Origin: Streptomyces sp. Alt3
Lineage (GTDB): Bacteria > Actinomycetota > Actinomycetes > Streptomycetales > Streptomycetaceae
Reading direction: 5' to 3'
Assembly (NCBI RefSeq): GCF_030719215.1
Contig: NZ_CP120984.1
Coordinates: 62,001 to 126,000 of the forward strand
DNA length: 64,000 nucleotides
Shown here: piece by piece, positions 61,777-64,000 of the stretch
How positions within the stretch are numbered: the first letter of the stretch is position 1
Layout: each line of letters starts with the position of its first letter
Notes under the pieces: generated by a model
Told to the model about the DNA's origin: nothing
Databases searched by the model: none
What the model saw: the letters and a program-made list of their open reading frames with translations, nothing else
Made by a program: the position numbers and the translations under genes

Positions 61777-62280
61777 ATGGCTGACTACTATCCGTACCAA
61801 ATCGCGACCCGGAGAAGGGACCTAAGCTTGATCTGGCAGCCCGGAGTAGGCGATGCCCCCAATGAGCTCGCCGTTGACGAACTCGGAAAACTTCTCACGT
61901 TCCCTGACCTCAAGGCGCTGCGGAATCACTGTGATCGCAACGGGTGGGAGCTCGTGCGGGACGGCGGAGCCACACTCGATCTGGGCGTCGCACGTCAGTG
62001 GGTCGAGCACCCTGACCTTGACACTGCCTCGGCAGGACTCCTGCTGGATGCGTGGAACTTCTTCGAAGACCTCTCCCACAGCCTGAAGGCCAGCTCGCCC
62101 CTTCCCCCGCAAGGATCGATCCACGACAGCGCCTACGAAAAGATCTTCGGTGGTGACGCTCTCGAACCGACCGCTGGTGAGGAAGCCTGGACGGACGAGG
62201 AGACCGCGGTCGTGCGCGAACTCCTCCGCGTGGGGCTGGACCTCTGGGAACAGGCCGTGCACGGATCCGGCGCCGACTGA
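61777..62280 (+). CDS. Hypothetical protein
   Basis: 167 residues from ATG 61777, with AGGGAG at 61765-61770. The first 60 residues (MADYYPYQIATRRRDLSLIW, LAVDELGKLLTFPDLKALRN) are mixed; the rest is helical and acidic (WTDEETAVVRELLRVGLDLW). No recognised domain. It stands alone between the IS701 remnant and the IS5-type element. Confidence 0.6.
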   Translation: MADYYPYQIATRRRDLSLIWQPGVGDAPNELAVDELGKLLTFPDLKALRNHCDRNGWELVRDGGATLDLGVARQWVEHPDLDTASAGLLLDAWNFFEDLSHSLKASSPLPPQGSIHDSAYEKIFGGDALEPTAGEEAWTDEETAVVRELLRVGLDLWEQAVHGSGAD

Positions 62281-62422
62281 TCGATCCATGAGCCTTCCGC
62301 GCACACCCAGCTCAACTGCCGCTGTAGTGCTAGACCTGCGTCACCGAACGTCGCATTAATCGTGATATGCCTCAGAGCTCGTAACACGATCATGGTGGCG
62401 CGCGCGGTCTACCCTTGTTGGG

Positions 62423-62869
62423 GTGTCGTCCCTCGCTGTTACTGCTTCTTCGCACTCATCGGCGTCTGCCGCCATCGTCTACGCGGCGCTCCTGGACGCA
62501 GAATCCTGGCCGTTGTGGTCCGCCTACGTCGACGTCGAGTGGGAAGTACCTGCGGGAGTCGGCCGACCTGCACGCGTGGGTGACCTGCGCACCATCCGTT
62601 CCCGCATTGGACGGGTGTGTTGCCGTGAGCGCGTGGTCGAGATGGTTCCCGACCAGCGGTTCAGCTACGAACAGGCGGCAGGGCTTTTCACATCCTATCG
62701 AGGGTCTGTGGACCTGGCCCGATCCCCCCATGGCGGCACTGACATCACCTGGTCAGCGACCTACCGGCACACCCTCCCTCTCTTGGACATGCTCAGGAGA
62801 CGGCGTCTGCAGGTTTGGGTTCACGATCTCGCTTCATACGCCAACTCAATCGTGAGTCGTAACTCCTAG
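62423..62869 (+). CDS. SRPBCC-superfamily protein
   Basis: 148 residues from GTG 62423. The START/Bet v1-like fold is seen in SHSSASAAIVYAALLDAESW, ERVVEMVPDQRFSYEQAAGL and TDITWSATYRHTLP, close to polyketide cyclase/dehydrase-type proteins that bind hydrophobic ligands. The start lies 25 bp inside the inverted repeat of the surrounding element and the stop is 16 bp from the transposase stop, so it is either element cargo or a gene that was enclosed. Confidence 0.75.
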   Translation: MSSLAVTASSHSSASAAIVYAALLDAESWPLWSAYVDVEWEVPAGVGRPARVGDLRTIRSRIGRVCCRERVVEMVPDQRFSYEQAAGLFTSYRGSVDLARSPHGGTDITWSATYRHTLPLLDMLRRRRLQVWVHDLASYANSIVSRNS

Positions 62870-62884
62870 ATTTGCAGCACAAGT

Positions 62885-63693
62885 TTACAATTCGATCTTC
62901 TTGAGGCGCCTCCAGTAGATGAGGCTGCAGCCCAATGAGACCAGGGCGTCGTGGAGTTCGAGGCGTCGTTCCCATCGGACGGCGAGACGTTTGAACTGGT
63001 GGAGCAGGGCGAAAGGCTGCTCGACGACGTAGCGGAGCTTGCCCAGGCCCTTGATGTTCGGGGTGCCCTTGCGGGAGATGACCGGCAGGATCCTGCGGCG
63101 CCGCAGTTCCCGGCGTACGGCCTTCGAGTCGCACGCCTTGTCGCCCGGGACGGACTCGGGGCGTCGTCGCGGTCGGCCGGGCCGGCCGGCGACGGGCGGG
63201 ATGCCGTCGGCCAGATTGAGGGTATGGGTGATGTCGTTGACGTTCGCCGCGGTGGTGATGACTTTGAGCGGGGCGCCGCGTCCGTCGCAGATCAGGTGGT
63301 GTTTGCTGCCCGTCTTCCGTCGGTCGCCCGGCGACGGACCGGTGTCGGCGCCCCCTTTTTCGCGCGGATGTGGGAACCGTCCATGCAGGCCCGTGACCAG
63401 TCGAGTTCGCCAGCCGCGTTCAGCTCTGCGAGCAGGGCCCGGTGGAGCCGGTCGAAGACCCCCGCCTCCTGCCACCGGTCCAGACGCCGCCAGCACGTCT
63501 GGCCCGATCCGAACCCCAGCTCCAGCGGAAGGAGTTGCCACGCTATGTCGTTGTAGAGGACGAACAGGATGCCCTGGAGACTGAGCCGGTCCGGCACCGG
63601 TCTCGGCCCCGGCGAGCGCTCCGGCCAAGGCGGCAGGAGCGGCTCAACCAGCGCCCACAAGTCGTCGTCCACGATCCACGGCCGAGTACCCAC
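62885..63693 (-). CDS. IS5-family (IS427-type) transposase in two frames, likely -1 frameshifting
   Basis: Frame 1 starts near GTG 63693 (VGTRPWIVDDDLWALVEPLL) and carries MDGSHIRAKKG with the first Asp. Frame 2 takes over at the A5G5 run 63351-63360 and has GDRRKTGSKHHLICDGRGAP, VPGDKACDSKAVRRELR (second Asp) and YVVEQPFALLHQFKRLAVRW (Glu), stopping at 62885. The overlapping layout and slippery run are the usual way this IS group makes its transposase by programmed frameshifting. It looks active if the shift occurs. Confidence 0.8.
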
Positions 63694-63769
63694 ACCATCA
63701 CGAACGGCCGAATCTTCACACCGGTCACGGCCAACCAGCACTTTCCACCAAGATCGTGTTACGAGCTCT

Positions 63770-64000
63770 ACGGAAGATCCGCTGCAACACCAACCACATC
63801 ACCACGATCGTCCAGGCCGTACACGTCCTCCATCACGCGTCAGCGTGAGGTTGGAACAGGCTCCATGTATTGGTTTGTGTCATTGGAATGCCGCAAAGGT
63901 ACTTGTACTGGGTCGTTGAAACTACCGTCGGTGGCGTCGATTGCCGCCTCCAGTGCATACAACGATGTCCTGGTCGAGAGAAGCCAGTCCACATGCCATC
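63770..64000. other. No convincing gene
   Basis: A short plus-strand frame reads RKIRCNTNHITTIVQAVHVL and stops at 63846; it could be the tail of a gene interrupted by the element, but I do not recognise it. The rest to the window edge is lower in GC and shows no clear feature. Confidence 0.4.

Larger units (their letters stand above)
62374..63769 (-). mobile_element. IS5-type element with an extra SRPBCC gene between its ends
   Basis: AGAGCTCGTAACACGATC begins a 25-bp repeat at 62374-62398, whose inverted copy ends at 63769 (63745-63769); 24 of 25 bases agree. The 1396-bp interval holds the transposase (minus) and an SRPBCC gene (plus), whereas IS elements of this group are normally about 0.85-0.95 kb with the transposase only. 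No obvious target duplication was found. Confidence 0.6.

Noticed and set aside
1..64000. CRISPR arrays, rRNA or tRNA genes
   Set aside because: No regularly spaced repeats and no tRNA-like cloverleaf with a credible T-loop and acceptor stem were found by eye; GGTTCGA-like strings at about 13,543 and 33,515 lack the surrounding arms.

Overview
The sequence is GC-rich throughout, has dense codon-biased genes with AGGAG-type ribosome binding sites and many GTG starts, and carries gene families typical of Streptomyces or a close relative (IclR and HxlR regulators, actinomycete integrative-element genes, IS701 and IS5 elements, DUF1963-like and SMI1 immunity proteins). No rRNA, tRNA or CRISPR array was seen. 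The organism call is inferred from gene content and base composition.

Layout. (1) 1-9.98 kb: the end of one gene and then a single 3142-residue protein of unknown function, closed by a strong hairpin terminator. (2) 10.0-15.7 kb: recombination debris, with an IS701 transposase remnant fused in frame to a fragment of another large protein, a dead tyrosine recombinase tail, an intact tyrosine recombinase whose 3' end is partly duplicated 0.65 kb downstream, and small genes. (3) 15,786-23,457: a Tn3-family transposon with a 5-bp target duplication (GTAGA on both sides), transposase, res site and zinc-finger resolvase. It has one left end and two right ends, so the inter-end segment with a secreted protein, an EF-hand protein, an integrase remnant and a coiled-coil protein travels as cargo. 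(4) 23.46-25.57 kb: a remnant of an actinomycete integrative and conjugative element (AICE) made of small translationally linked genes. (5) 25.57-30.6 kb: the tip of a polymorphic nuclease toxin with an intact DUF1963-like putative immunity gene, and a McrBC-type restriction pair. (6) 30.7-38.3 kb: an IS5 element, an HxlR/quinone oxidoreductase pair, a serine recombinase, and a three-gene operon of tyrosine recombinase (frameshifted), HTH protein and tetra-CxxC recombinase-like protein. (7) 38.6-43.4 kb: an ArsR-type regulator with a divergent MFS exporter, two damaged genes and a HIT-domain protein.

(8) 43.9-56.5 kb is the metabolic core. A minus-strand operon (SnoaL-like, MHS-type transporter, two SDRs, FAD dehydrogenase, second SnoaL-like) diverges from an IclR gene across a palindrome. 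A second IclR gene diverges, across a different palindrome, from a plus-strand operon of homogentisate dioxygenase, an unknown 295-residue protein, fumarylacetoacetase and both subunits of a 3-oxoacid CoA-transferase. This lower pathway would take homogentisate to fumarate and acetoacetate and activate the acetoacetate. It lacks a recognisable maleylacetoacetate isomerase, and the unknown protein sits where that enzyme would be expected. The upper operon may feed it, but its substrate is not visible in the sequence.

(9) 56.7-64 kb: decayed PadR and membrane-protein genes, IS5 and DUF2637 remnants, then a plasmid-type ParA/ParB pair with two related 18-bp parS-like sites, a second IS701 remnant, a hypothetical gene, and an IS5-type element whose 25-bp inverted repeats enclose an extra SRPBCC gene as well as the frameshifted transposase. 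The combination suggests repeated capture of plasmid and element DNA around a conserved catabolic locus.
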